DNA of 64,000 nt, from positions 496,001 to 560,000 of the forward strand of contig OZ240685.1 in assembly GCA_965199135.1 (NCBI GenBank). Direction: 5' to 3'. The notes under the pieces are model-generated. The model did no database searches. It worked only from the letters and a program-made list of their open reading frames with translations, and was not told the DNA's origin. Each line of letters starts with the position of its first letter. The first letter of the stretch is position 1. The stretch is from EB88 sp965199135. GTDB taxonomy: Bacteria > Acidobacteriota > Terriglobia > Terriglobales > Acidobacteriaceae. Below are positions 32,005 to 41,464 of the stretch, piece by piece. Made by a program: the position numbers and the translations under genes.

Positions 32005-33825
32005 CTAGGCTGAGGGGGTTGCGTTGCGGCGCGGACGACGGTTCGCCTGCAGCACCTTCTTGCGAAGACGCAGCGACTTGGGCGTAACCTCGACCAGCTC
32101 ATCTTCTGCGATGAACTCGATGGCCTGCTCGAGGTTCATGGCGCGATGCGGAACCAGCCGCAGCGCGTCATCCGCCGACGAGGCACGCATGTTGGTAAGC
32201 TTCTTTTCGCGAACCACGTTGACATCCAGATCGTTGTCGCGCGAGTGCTCGCCGACGATCATGCCCTCGTACACCTCGACGCCCGAGGGGACGAAGAGAA
32301 CGCCACGGTCCTGCAGGCCATTGAGCGCGTAGGTGGTCGTCGGCCCGGTGCGATCCGCGATCAATGCGCCTGAAGGCCGCTGCGGAATCTCGCCCTGGTA
32401 GGGCATGTAGCCCTCGAAGATCGAGTTCATGATGATGGTGCCGCGGGTCTCCGTCAGCAATTCGGAGCGCAGGCCGATCAGGCCGCGGCTGGGCACCTTG
32501 AACTCCATGCGGGTACGGCCATAGCCATGGCTGTGCATTTTGACCATCTCGCCCTTGCGTGGTCCAAGGCGCTCGATCACGGTACCGACGAAGTTGTCGG
32601 GGATGTCGATCGTAAGGTGTTCGACCGGCTCCATCAGGTGGCCATCGACCCGCTTGGTGACGATCTCCGGGCGGCCGACCATCATCTCGAAGCCTTCGCG
32701 GCGCATCATCTCGATCAGGATCGAGAGCTGCAGCTCGCCACGGCCCAGCACCTTGAAGCTCTCGGCAGAACCCGTCTCTTCAACGCGAATGGAGACGTTC
32801 GTGAGCAGCTCCTTGTCGAGGCGGTCGCGGATGTTGCGCGAGGTGACGTACTGCCCTTCGCGGCCTGCCATCGGCGAGTTATTGACCGACATCTGCATGG
32901 CAATCGTCGGCTCATCGATGATGATCAGCGGCAGCGGCTCGGGGTTGTCGATGCTGGTCAGCGACTCACCGATCGTGATGCCCGGGATACCGGCGATGGC
33001 GATGATGTCGCCGACTTCGGTCTTCTCCGTGTCCACCCGCTTGAGGCCGTTGTAGGTAAACAGCTTGGTGATCCGGACCTTCTCGAGCGCCAGGTTGCGC
33101 TTGGAGACGGTGACTTCATCGCCGACTTTCAACGTTCCGTTAAAAACGCGTGCGATGGCGAGCCGACCCAGGTAATCCGAGTAGTCGAGATTCGTCACCA
33201 GGATCTGCAGGTTGCCATCTGGTGACCCAGGCGCCTTGGGCGCAGTCTGGATGATTGATTCGAACAGCGGTTGCAGGTTCTCGCCCAGCTTGGTCGCCGA
33301 GTCAGACGCCAGGCCCAGCTTGCCATTGGTATAGAGCACCGGGAAGTTGAGCTGGTCTTCGGCGGCATCGAGATCGATGAAGAGGTCATACACCTCGTTC
33401 AAGACCTCCTGCGGGCGCGCGTCAGGGCGATCAATCTTGTTGATCACAAGGATCGGCGGCAGCTTCGCTTCGAGCGCCTTGGAGAGCACGTAGCGCGTTT
33501 GCGGCAAGGGGCCTTCCGAGGCGTCGACCAGCAGGATCACGGCGTCGACCATCTTGAGCGCGCGTTCCACCTCCCCGCCGAAATCGGCGTGGCCCGGCGT
33601 GTCGACGATGTTGATCTTGGAGTCCTTGTAGAAGATCGCGGTGGACTTGGCGAGAATCGTGATGCCGCGCTCGCGCTCCAGATCATTGGAGTCCATGACG
33701 CGATCGGTCAACGCTTCGTTGTCGCGGAAGGTACCGGATTGGCGCAGCATGGCGTCCACCAGGGTGGTCTTGCCATGGTCAACGTGGGCGATGATGGCGA
33801 CGTTACGAATATCGGAGTGAGACAC
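32005..33825 (-). CDS. typA: Ribosome-associated GTPase TypA/BipA
   Basis: A 606-residue translational GTPase. The GTG at 33825 is taken as start because AGGAAG lies about eight bases upstream and the product begins S-H-S-D-I-R-N-V-A-I-I-A-H-V-D-H-G-K-T-T. Switch and base motifs follow (R-G-I-T-I-L-A-K, D-T-P-G-H-A-D-F, N-K-I-D-R-P). The BipA signatures I-G-E-S-L-T-S-I-D-N-P and G-R-G-E-L-Q-L-S-I-L-I-E are present. It acts on ribosomes, aiding 50S assembly and stress-time translation. Length is typical. The small membrane protein gene follows. Confidence 0.96.
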   Translation of the reverse strand: MSHSDIRNVAIIAHVDHGKTTLVDAMLRQSGTFRDNEALTDRVMDSNDLERERGITILAKSTAIFYKDSKINIVDTPGHADFGGEVERALKMVDAVILLVDASEGPLPQTRYVLSKALEAKLPPILVINKIDRPDARPQEVLNEVYDLFIDLDAAEDQLNFPVLYTNGKLGLASDSATKLGENLQPLFESIIQTAPKAPGSPDGNLQILVTNLDYSDYLGRLAIARVFNGTLKVGDEVTVSKRNLALEKVRITKLFTYNGLKRVDTEKTEVGDIIAIAGIPGITIGESLTSIDNPEPLPLIIIDEPTIAMQMSVNNSPMAGREGQYVTSRNIRDRLDKELLTNVSIRVEETGSAESFKVLGRGELQLSILIEMMRREGFEMMVGRPEIVTKRVDGHLMEPVEHLTIDIPDNFVGTVIERLGPRKGEMVKMHSHGYGRTRMEFKVPSRGLIGLRSELLTETRGTIIMNSIFEGYMPYQGEIPQRPSGALIADRTGPTTTYALNGLQDRGVLFVPSGVEVYEGMIVGEHSRDNDLDVNVVREKKLTNMRASSADDALRLVPHRAMNLEQAIEFIAEDELVEVTPKSLRLRKKVLQANRRPRRNATPSA

Positions 33826-33956
33826 GCGGAAACTTCCTGTTCTGTTGGTCCCCAGAAGCACTTCTTAGAGACATTCGGTAAAGATGGGTGCAGCGGGAGC
33901 GCAAAGGTACGGCCCATGAGGTGCCAAAGGCGGTCCCTTTCAGTCTATCAGGGCAT

Positions 33957-35225
33957 TTACTCGTACTTCAGGCTGTCCACGGGGTTGAGCTGGGCGGCGC
34001 GGTTTGCGGGAAGCGTCCCGAAGATCACGCCCACGGCAGTGGAGGTGCCGAGCGCGACCACCACCGACCAGGGGCTGATCGGAATCGCGTACGAGGTGAA
34101 GAAGCGAATCGAGAGCGGCAGACCCAGGCCGAGGATCGTTCCGATCAGACCGCCGGTCAGCGAGATGAAGACTGCCTCGATCAGGAACTGCAGCTTGATC
34201 TCACGCGCAGTCGCTCCCATCGCCTTGCGGATACCGATCTCCCGGATACGGGAACGCACCGTCGCCAGCATGATGTTCATGATGCCAACGCCGCCCACGG
34301 CAAGCGTCACGGTGGAGACCAGCAGCAGCACGACGGTGAGCGCATCGCTGATCCAGCTCGCGGTGGTCAGCAGTTCGGTGAGCGTAGTTGTGACATAGAC
34401 CGACTTGGGCTGGTGCCGGCTGTGCAGCACAGCGACGATCTGCTTGGCCGCGGTATCAACGTCGTTGCGATCACGGATCGTCATGTAGAACTGCTTCACG
34501 TTGTCGGTCCCGGTGAAGTAGCGGCCTACGGAGTACGGAATCAGGATGGTCTGGTCGGCGATCTCCGACTCGCCGAACGTATCCACACTCTCCTTGAAGA
34601 CCCCGATGATGGTGAATGGAATCCCGGAGAGGGAGAACGTCTGGTTGATTGCCGCGTCGTCCGAGCCGAACATGGCCTGCGCGAAGATCTCGGTCACGAC
34701 CGCAGCATGGGTGTGCGAGCTTTCGTCCTCATCATCGAAGAAGCGCCCGGTAAGCACCTTGAGATTGCGCACCAGCTTGTACTCGGGGCTCACACCGAGC
34801 ACGAGCAATTGCTTCTCGGTGCCGCCGATGGAGATACGGTCATGCATCTCGAGCAGGGGGGAAGAATACTCCACGCCGGGCACCTGCTCGCGGATAGCCT
34901 TCTCGTCATCCCGGGTCATGTAGTCGCTTTGAAAGTTGTTGACGGAGCCAGCCGACCCGCCCTGGTACTCGACCGAGACCATGTTGGTGCCGATGCTCTC
35001 GAGCAGCCCGAGAATGTACTGCTTGCCAGTAAGCCCGATGGTGAAGACCAGGATCACGGACGCAGAGCCAATGACCATGCCGAGCGCCGTGAGGGCAAAC
35101 CGCACCTTGCTGACGCGAAAACTATCGATGGCGAGCAGGACGATCTCGGACAAGAGCATCGTGCGCTTCGCGCTCGCGAGCGTCGCGTCGAACGAAGAAC
35201 GGGATGGCGTCCGAGTCGGCGGCAT
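33957..35225 (-). CDS. MacB/FtsX-type ABC transporter permease
   Basis: A 422-residue membrane protein with the MacB layout. One N-terminal helix (residues about 38-58, F-A-L-T-A-L-G-M-V-I-G-S-A-S-V-I-L-V-F) is followed by a large periplasmic domain, then three C-terminal helices of the FtsX domain, with G-G-V-G-I-M-N-I-M-L-A-T-V and R-E-I-G-I-R-K-A-M-G-A. MacB-type permeases couple cytosolic ATP use to periplasmic work such as export of lipoproteins or peptides. No ATPase gene is beside it. The start at 35225 is a choice among several; ATG 35159 is possible. It is divergent from TonB receptor 1. Confidence 0.88.
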   Translation of the reverse strand: MPPTRTPSRSSFDATLASAKRTMLLSEIVLLAIDSFRVSKVRFALTALGMVIGSASVILVFTIGLTGKQYILGLLESIGTNMVSVEYQGGSAGSVNNFQSDYMTRDDEKAIREQVPGVEYSSPLLEMHDRISIGGTEKQLLVLGVSPEYKLVRNLKVLTGRFFDDEDESSHTHAAVVTEIFAQAMFGSDDAAINQTFSLSGIPFTIIGVFKESVDTFGESEIADQTILIPYSVGRYFTGTDNVKQFYMTIRDRNDVDTAAKQIVAVLHSRHQPKSVYVTTTLTELLTTASWISDALTVVLLLVSTVTLAVGGVGIMNIMLATVRSRIREIGIRKAMGATAREIKLQFLIEAVFISLTGGLIGTILGLGLPLSIRFFTSYAIPISPWSVVVALGTSTAVGVIFGTLPANRAAQLNPVDSLKYE

Positions 35226-35444
35226 TCTCCCTGTATGGTACGCGACAGCGGCATGCAAGCGGGGGCGGGACAGAGCCCATGCGTAGCGAATTGGGATCAC
35301 TCCGCGCCAGACGGACAACACGGCCTGCACACGAAGCATCCCGACTACATAGCCCGGCTGTAACTCTTGCAAGATCGGGTACATACCGAGTTGTTCAACG
35401 GCGCCTTCCCCCTTTTTCCAGGCGCCTCTCTGGAGGCAGTACAC

Positions 35445-38400
35445 ATGAACACGCAACTCCCCGCGGGCAGACGCCCCTTTGCAGATTCTCGATCAAGATG
35501 GCGCGCCCCACTCGCGCTCGCAGCACTCTCACTCACCTCACTCCCCTACGCACACGCACAAGGTGTCTTTGGCTCGATCGTCGGCACCGTCACTGACAGC
35601 TCAGGCGCTGTGGTCCCAAATGCCACGGTGGTAGTTACAGACGTGAGCAAGGGCACCAGCCAAACTGTGCAGTCGAATGCAAGCGGCAACTACTCGGTCA
35701 GCCGGCTGATCCCGGACTCGTACACCATCAAGGCGACAGCCAAGGGTTTTGCTCCCGCAGAGGCAGATAACGTCGTCGTCTCTGCCAACACCTCGCCCGA
35801 AGTGAACCTCGCGTTCCAGGCCGAGGGTGCAAGCCAGAACATCACGGTCACGGCAGCGCCACCTCCACTGCAGACCGACCGCGCCGATGTATCCACGGTG
35901 CTCGACAATCGCCAGTTGCAAACCCTGCCAAATGAGAATCGTAACTTCTCCACCTTTGCCTTGCTTGTCCCTGGTGTGCAGCGCGGGTCCTTCAATATCT
36001 CCCCGACGGAAAACCCCCAGGGTACGCAGTCACTCGAGGTGAACGGCGCGAACTATGGTTCGCTCGGCTACTATCTCGACGGCACGGACAATCGCGAACC
36101 GATCGATGGCATTATCGTCGTCAACCCAACGCTCGACTCGGTCAGTGAGTCACAGGTCGACACGGAGAACTTTCCCGCCGAGTTCGGCGGAGCAATCGCG
36201 GGTTTCGTTTCTGCGCAGACCCGTTCCGGCCAGAATGCCCTGCATGGCGACCTCTTCCTGTTCCGTCGCAGCGCAGCCCAGCAGGCCCGCGATCCGTTCA
36301 CGCAGTACCAGCCCGATGCGGTGACGGGCAAGTATGTGCCGGATGCGTTGTACAACCAGTTCGGCGGATCCATCGGCGGCCCGATTGTGAAGGACAAGGT
36401 GTTCTTCTTTGGCGACTACCAGGGAACGCGGCAGAAGATCGGCACCAGCCTGCAGCAGAGTGTGCCGACACTGACGGTTCGTGACACCTGTCTCAATGCA
36501 GCGTCGGCTACCTGCGACCTCTCGCAGTACGGCGGCGGTGTGATCGCGAACAACCTCGTCACGACGCAGGGCCGAACGCTGCTGAGTGCGTTGCCGGCGC
36601 CCAATGCTGGCACTGCAAGCGCCACCACCAACAACTACGACGCCTCCGGCACGGGCAACAACAATGGCGACCAGGCCGACATCCGGCTGGATGACCAGGT
36701 CACAAGCACGATCCACTCGTTCGCACGGTACGACTGGTCGCGCTTTACGCTGCTGGGTACGCCGGTCTTCGGTGCAGCCGGCGGCTCGGGCTTCGGCCTC
36801 GGCAACACCACGGGAACCGATACGGTGCAGAATCAAAGCGCCGCGACAGGCTTTGACTACGCGCTGAACTCGCACCTGCTTACAGATTTCCGCTTTGGCT
36901 TTCTTGACTACCACGTTGCCGAGAACAAGATCGACAATGGTACGAACCCTGCGGCCGCAGATGGACTGCCGAACCTGAATACAGGGTTGCTCGAGTCTTC
37001 AGGCTCGCCGACCTACAACGTCACCGACGGTACGGTCAGCAACTTTGGAGACCAGGGCTGCAACTGCCCACTCAAAGAAAGCGAGCAGGTCTTCCAGCTC
37101 GACAACAACTGGACGCGCACCTTCGGCAACCACTCGGTTCGCTTTGGCGGCGACATTCGCTATGCGATCAACCTTCGCGATGCGAGCGACTACAACCGCG
37201 CCGGGCAGCTGACCTTCAGCAACACAACGGGCGCCGGAAGCGGCATTGCCGCTGTGCTGGAAGGACAGATTGCACAGTTCCAGCGCTTCGATGTCTACAA
37301 TCCCACCGCGGCAACGCACCAGAAGCGTGGCGCCTTCTACGCGCAGGACTCCTGGCGCGTGACCCCGAAGCTCACGCTCAACTATGGCGTTCGCTGGGAC
37401 ATCATCTTCCCTGAGACCGTAAACAGCCCCGGCAACGGCGGCTTTACCGACCTCTCGAATGGCACGATCCTCGTCGCTGGCAAGGGCGGCATCGGCACCA
37501 ACGGGGGCGAACTGGTCGATCTGACTGATCTTGGCGGTCGTTTCGGCTTCGCGTACCAGGCGCATGAGGGCACCGTGATTCGCGGTGCCATCGGCCAGGT
37601 GTACGACGATGTGGGCTTCTTCGGCACCATCTTCGGCACCGCACTCGCGCAGAATGTTCCGGTGGTGAATGCAGAGAACGTCGGCAACACCAGCGCCACA
37701 ACCGCGGCATATACCTATGCAACGCTGCCAACGCAGAGACCGCAGTTTCCGATCCCGGCGAATGGTGTCATTCCACTCCTCGGTGGCATTAACTACAACG
37801 TGCGGCCGCACAAGTTGATTCTGCCCAAGGTGGATCAGTTTAATGTCAGCCTGCAGCAGCAGGTTACCCATGACATGACGTTCACCATTGGCTACGTCGG
37901 CAATATCGGGGAGCGTGTGTACCCGGGCGAAACCGAGGGATACAACCTCAACCAGTATGTGCTGCCAGCACAGACCACCAATGCGAACCTGCAGGCGGTT
38001 GAGCTTAGCCAGCAGAACCAGCGCCGCCCCTACTACAATCGCTTCACTAACGTGTATGACGGCGCGGTGCAGGTGTGCTGCTCGCAAAATATCAACTCGG
38101 TGGCCCCGGCAGCGCGCGAGCGCTACAGCGCATTGCAGACGACCGTGCAACAGCGTTTCGCGCACGGCTTCCAGTTGCTGGCGGACTACACCTGGTCGCG
38201 CGCGCTCAATTACGGATCGACCTACTTCGCGATTGACCCTGCTGTTGAAAAGGGACCGAGCGATACCAACCGCAACCAGCTCTTTGTACTGAGCGGCCTG
38301 TATGAGCTGCCGTTCGGCAAGGGCAAGATGTTCGGCGACACCAGCAGTCGGTTGGTGAACTACGCGATTGGCGGATGGCAGCTCGCTGGCACCACAACCT

Positions 38401-38942
38401 GGGAAGGCGGCCTGCCCTTTACCCCGACCTACGGGGAGTGCGGCCTTGACGAAGATGTCGACAGCAACTACGGCAGCCCGGGGAGTTCGAGCGATTGCCG
38501 GCCTAACGTAACACCAGGCAGCAGCGCTTTCAAGATGAGTGCGGGAGGCTACAACCCGGCAACCCACTCTCGTCAGTACTTCACCCCGGTCGCGCCGCTG
38601 ACGGGCGCCCCGGGCAGTACCTCTGGTCCTTTTGCACGGCCTGCCTTCGGAACGATCGGCAATATCGGTCGTAACTTCTTCCGCGGGCCCTCGGACTACT
38701 TCGCGGATGCCTCGCTGTTCAAGGACTTTGCGATCACCGAGCGGGTGCAGGGCCGGTTTGAGTTCCAGGCCTTCAACGTCTTCAACCACGTTCCGCTTGG
38801 CCTGCCCAGTGCGACCGACGCGCGGTGCGTTGATTGCACCACGGGCGACGCCGGCCTGATCACCAGCGTCGATTCGGCAGTTGCCGGCTCGGGCACACCC
38901 TACATGCGGCAGCTGCAGTTTGGCGCGCACATCCAGTTCTAA
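35445..38942 (+). CDS. TonB-dependent receptor with carboxypeptidase-regulatory-like N-terminal domain (receptor 1)
   Basis: A 1165-residue outer-membrane protein of the Oar-like class typical of Acidobacteria. A long basic signal peptide ends in H-A-Q. Residues about 40-125 form the CarboxypepD_reg-like fold (G-T-V-T-D-S-S-G-A-V-V-P-N-A-T-V, Y-S-V-S-R-L-I-P-D-S-Y). A plug domain follows (D-N-R-E-P-I-D-G-I-I-V-V-N-P) and then a large beta barrel ending in L-Q-F-G-A-H-I-Q-F, with the terminal Phe needed for Bam insertion. It should import oligosaccharides or other large substrates. GGAGG lies ten bases before the ATG at 35445. No SusD partner is present, as usual for these proteins. Confidence 0.92.
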   Translation: MNTQLPAGRRPFADSRSRWRAPLALAALSLTSLPYAHAQGVFGSIVGTVTDSSGAVVPNATVVVTDVSKGTSQTVQSNASGNYSVSRLIPDSYTIKATAKGFAPAEADNVVVSANTSPEVNLAFQAEGASQNITVTAAPPPLQTDRADVSTVLDNRQLQTLPNENRNFSTFALLVPGVQRGSFNISPTENPQGTQSLEVNGANYGSLGYYLDGTDNREPIDGIIVVNPTLDSVSESQVDTENFPAEFGGAIAGFVSAQTRSGQNALHGDLFLFRRSAAQQARDPFTQYQPDAVTGKYVPDALYNQFGGSIGGPIVKDKVFFFGDYQGTRQKIGTSLQQSVPTLTVRDTCLNAASATCDLSQYGGGVIANNLVTTQGRTLLSALPAPNAGTASATTNNYDASGTGNNNGDQADIRLDDQVTSTIHSFARYDWSRFTLLGTPVFGAAGGSGFGLGNTTGTDTVQNQSAATGFDYALNSHLLTDFRFGFLDYHVAENKIDNGTNPAAADGLPNLNTGLLESSGSPTYNVTDGTVSNFGDQGCNCPLKESEQVFQLDNNWTRTFGNHSVRFGGDIRYAINLRDASDYNRAGQLTFSNTTGAGSGIAAVLEGQIAQFQRFDVYNPTAATHQKRGAFYAQDSWRVTPKLTLNYGVRWDIIFPETVNSPGNGGFTDLSNGTILVAGKGGIGTNGGELVDLTDLGGRFGFAYQAHEGTVIRGAIGQVYDDVGFFGTIFGTALAQNVPVVNAENVGNTSATTAAYTYATLPTQRPQFPIPANGVIPLLGGINYNVRPHKLILPKVDQFNVSLQQQVTHDMTFTIGYVGNIGERVYPGETEGYNLNQYVLPAQTTNANLQAVELSQQNQRRPYYNRFTNVYDGAVQVCCSQNINSVAPAARERYSALQTTVQQRFAHGFQLLADYTWSRALNYGSTYFAIDPAVEKGPSDTNRNQLFVLSGLYELPFGKGKMFGDTSSRLVNYAIGGWQLAGTTTWEGGLPFTPTYGECGLDEDVDSNYGSPGSSSDCRPNVTPGSSAFKMSAGGYNPATHSRQYFTPVAPLTGAPGSTSGPFARPAFGTIGNIGRNFFRGPSDYFADASLFKDFAITERVQGRFEFQAFNVFNHVPLGLPSATDARCVDCTTGDAGLITSVDSAVAGSGTPYMRQLQFGAHIQF

Positions 38943-38967
38943 CCAGCTACTCCGCTCCCCCCGACTT

Positions 38968-38998
38968 GAGGCTGCCTTCCCGGGCAGCCTCTTCTTTT
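38968..38998 (+). terminator. Terminator of TonB receptor 1
   Basis: GAGGCTGCC / GGCAGCCTC stem with a TTCCCG loop, followed by TTCTTTT, 25 bases after the stop codon. Confidence 0.85.
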
Positions 38999-39030
38999 GC
39001 TGCGTTGTAGACTGGGAGAACCACACCCGC

Positions 39031-39120
39031 GGAGGGATGTGTGAGTGGTTGAAACAGGCGGTCTTGAAAACCGCTTTACCCTAGCGGGTAACGGGGGTTC
39101 GAATCCCTCTCCCTCCGCCA
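39031..39120 (+). tRNA. tRNA-Ser (anticodon TGA)
   Basis: A 90-base class II tRNA. Acceptor GGAGGGA pairs with TCCCTCC, the anticodon stem GCGGT/ACCGC frames the loop CTTGAAA (anticodon TGA), a long variable arm follows, and GTTCGAATCC is in the T arm. The CCA end is encoded. Confidence 0.96.
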
Positions 39121-39129
39121 ACACAGCCT

Positions 39130-40884
39130 CTACGGTTTCCCGTCCAGACTCTCTCTCCCTCGTTCGAGGGACGCCTCCGCGTGTTTTCCCTGATGCTCGA
39201 GCGCTTCGGCAAGGCCCTGGTGCGCATCCGGGGAGTCCGGCCCGGCTGCGAGCGCAGTGCGAAACTGCGCTTCTGCCTCGGCGTACTTTCCGGCTGCAAG
39301 CAGCGATCGGCCGCTGCGCAGGGCAAACTGCGCGTGTTGCGTATTCACCGCGGTACGACTCAGATCAGCCGCGGTCTTTCGCTCCGCCACTGCGCCCGCA
39401 TGGTCGCCCTGCGCGGCAAGAACAGCGGCGAGTGTGACGTGCGCGCCCGGTTGATCGGGCTCGAGGGCAATCGCTTTCCGCAGCGCATCCGCCGCCTTCG
39501 CCTGGTCGCCCTGCTCGTGGTAAACGGTGCCAAGCACAGCCCACGCATCGCCGTACCGGGGCCGCAGCGTGGTGGCGCGTTCCAGTTGCTGCGCGGCAGC
39601 GGTGAAGTTTCCCTGCTGCATGTAGATCACGCCCAGTGTGTAGGCCGGGTCAGGAAGGTTGGGGTCGAGCGACTCTGTTTTCAGGAACTCCGCGATGGCC
39701 GCCGCGAGATCATCCTTGAGCTTAGAGGTCAACGCCAGATCGTAGTGCAGGTGCGCATTCCCGGGTTCAAGCTTCAGGCCTGCCTCAAACTGCTCCTGGG
39801 CATGCACGAGGTCACTCGTCTGGAGGTACGCTACCCCGAAGTCCTCGCGTAACGTCGCGTTTCCCCGGCCCACCTTGAGGGCCTGCTCGTACTCCGCGAT
39901 GGCGTTGCGGGCGTCGCCGCTCTGCACCAGGGCAAGGCCATAATTTGTCAGCGCGGCGCTGTCATTCGGGCGCACCGCCACGACCTCGGCAAACAGCGGA
40001 AGCGCGTCGGTTGCCCTCCCAAGATTCTGCAATGCGAGCGCGGTCGCATAGGTGACATCGATGTGCGCAGGCAGGCCAGCCGGGGCGAGGGTACGCGCGT
40101 GCTCGAGAACCGCCAGCGCCTCGGTATCTGCGCCGGTGACCGACAACGCGTGCCCAAGCTGCAGCGCGTACGTCGCATTCCCTGGATCAAGTCGGCAGGC
40201 TTCGCGCAGGGGTGCGAGCGACTCTTCCGGACGCTCCGCAAGCAGGAGCAGTGACCCGAGATGGTACTGCGCGATGGCGAGTGTGGGGTCGAGTGCGATG
40301 GCGCGTGTGAACTCGGCACTCGCCTGCTCCAGGTTGCCGGTCTGCGCCAGGAGACTTCCCGCTGCGTCGTGCAGCGGGGCGTCCTGGGGAGTGGCCGAGA
40401 TGGCGCGGGTGAGTGTGGCGGCAGCAGCGTCCCGCTGGTTGAGCGCCACCAGCGCACGGGCATCGGCCATCGCATCGGCTGGCGCGAGCGCCGTGGCACC
40501 ATCGCCGTCGGCAAAACGGTAGGCTGCAACGGCTTTGGCGTCATGATGCAACTGCTCTTCTGCACGACCAAGCGCAGCGGCACTGTCTTTACTCGCGGGG
40601 TCAAGGTCGCGGGCTCGCCCCAGCTCTGCGACGGCGGCGGCTGCGTCCCCCTCGGCGAGCAACACCTCGCCATAGGCGAGGTGTCCGACTGCCACCCCTG
40701 GCGCCAGCTGCACGAGACGACCAAAGATGCGATGTGCTTTCGGCATATCGCCGGCGGTGTATGCCGCAGAGCCTTCCCGGTACAGGTCGCCGGGAGAGGC
40801 GGCGGCGGTGATGCTTTTCTGCCCGAAGGCGGCAGCAGGGATTCCGGCAATGAGCATCCATGCTGCGCACCGTCGTCGGGTCAT
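39130..40884 (-). CDS. Secreted tetratricopeptide-repeat protein
   Basis: A 584-residue protein. The ATG at 40884 gives a signal peptide (R-R-R-C-A-A-W-M-L-I-A-G-I-P-A-A-A-F-G-Q). The rest is TPR repeats, about a dozen or more copies of the W/L-x2-L-G/A-x2-Y/L pattern, for example A-V-A-E-L-G-R-A-R-D-L-D-P. TPR superhelices bind peptides or other proteins. It starts five bases after the stop of the gene upstream, so the two are co-transcribed. Likely a periplasmic scaffold near the TonB receptors. Confidence 0.88.
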   Translation of the reverse strand: MTRRRCAAWMLIAGIPAAAFGQKSITAAASPGDLYREGSAAYTAGDMPKAHRIFGRLVQLAPGVAVGHLAYGEVLLAEGDAAAAVAELGRARDLDPASKDSAAALGRAEEQLHHDAKAVAAYRFADGDGATALAPADAMADARALVALNQRDAAAATLTRAISATPQDAPLHDAAGSLLAQTGNLEQASAEFTRAIALDPTLAIAQYHLGSLLLLAERPEESLAPLREACRLDPGNATYALQLGHALSVTGADTEALAVLEHARTLAPAGLPAHIDVTYATALALQNLGRATDALPLFAEVVAVRPNDSAALTNYGLALVQSGDARNAIAEYEQALKVGRGNATLREDFGVAYLQTSDLVHAQEQFEAGLKLEPGNAHLHYDLALTSKLKDDLAAAIAEFLKTESLDPNLPDPAYTLGVIYMQQGNFTAAAQQLERATTLRPRYGDAWAVLGTVYHEQGDQAKAADALRKAIALEPDQPGAHVTLAAVLAAQGDHAGAVAERKTAADLSRTAVNTQHAQFALRSGRSLLAAGKYAEAEAQFRTALAAGPDSPDAHQGLAEALEHQGKHAEASLERGRESLDGKP

Positions 40885-40888
40885 GCCT

Positions 40889-41464
40889 CTACTGTGCCGC
40901 GCGGGCAGGCGCCGGGGCAAATGGAACGAACGAGCGGCCAAAATAGAGACGGTATCCACCCGGGTGTGCGCTGTCTGCGATCACCTGGAGCGGAGTCGGC
41001 CTCCGAAGCTCCGCATCGCGGGTTGCCGCCACACGAAGCAGCACCGAGGAGCCAAGGTCCAGCACCAGGAACTCGCCAGTGACGATCCCGCAGCCATAGG
41101 CGCCGGGGGGCAGCACCTTGTCGCCGATGCGCACCGGTGCGTCCAGCAGGAGGTAGGCCTGGTACTTCTCCTGCACCGCGGTGCTGTAGCCGGCAGTGTC
41201 GACGATGCCCGCCACCATGACGCCAGCGGGCATCTTGACGCCTCCTGTGTTCCGCTGCTGTACGGAGGCCACCTGCCCGGCGAAAAACACGGTGGCCGGC
41301 ATCAGAGCGGCTGCCGCGTCGTGCGAGAGGGGCCCCTGCGGAAGAGACTTCGCAGAGCTGACAGCAGGGGCTGCTGCCATTTGCGCGCCGAGAGCAGAGC
41401 TGGCGCCCGAAGCCAGGAGGCCCATGAAGACGAGGGGAGTGAGAGCAAGCCGGGAGCGGTTCAA
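40889..41464 (-). CDS. Secreted hypothetical protein paired with a TPR gene
   Basis: A 191-residue protein starting at TTG 41464, with a strong GGGGAGGA ribosome site five to six bases upstream. A signal peptide (L-V-F-M-G-L-L-A-S-G-A-S-S-A-L-G-A) is followed by a compact beta-rich region (Y-Q-A-Y-L-L-L-D-A-P-V-R-I-G, L-P-P-G-A-Y-G-C-G-I). No catalytic motif is seen and I do not recognise the family. The five-base gap to the TPR gene implies a functional pair. Confidence 0.72.
   Translation of the reverse strand: MNRSRLALTPLVFMGLLASGASSALGAQMAAAPAVSSAKSLPQGPLSHDAAAALMPATVFFAGQVASVQQRNTGGVKMPAGVMVAGIVDTAGYSTAVQEKYQAYLLLDAPVRIGDKVLPPGAYGCGIVTGEFLVLDLGSSVLLRVAATRDAELRRPTPLQVIADSAHPGGYRLYFGRSFVPFAPAPARAAQ

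Noticed and set aside
36999..39026. 675-codon minus-strand frame opposite TonB receptor 1
   Set aside because: Long antisense frames are expected in GC3-rich genes. It runs through the tRNA-side terminator and lacks motifs.
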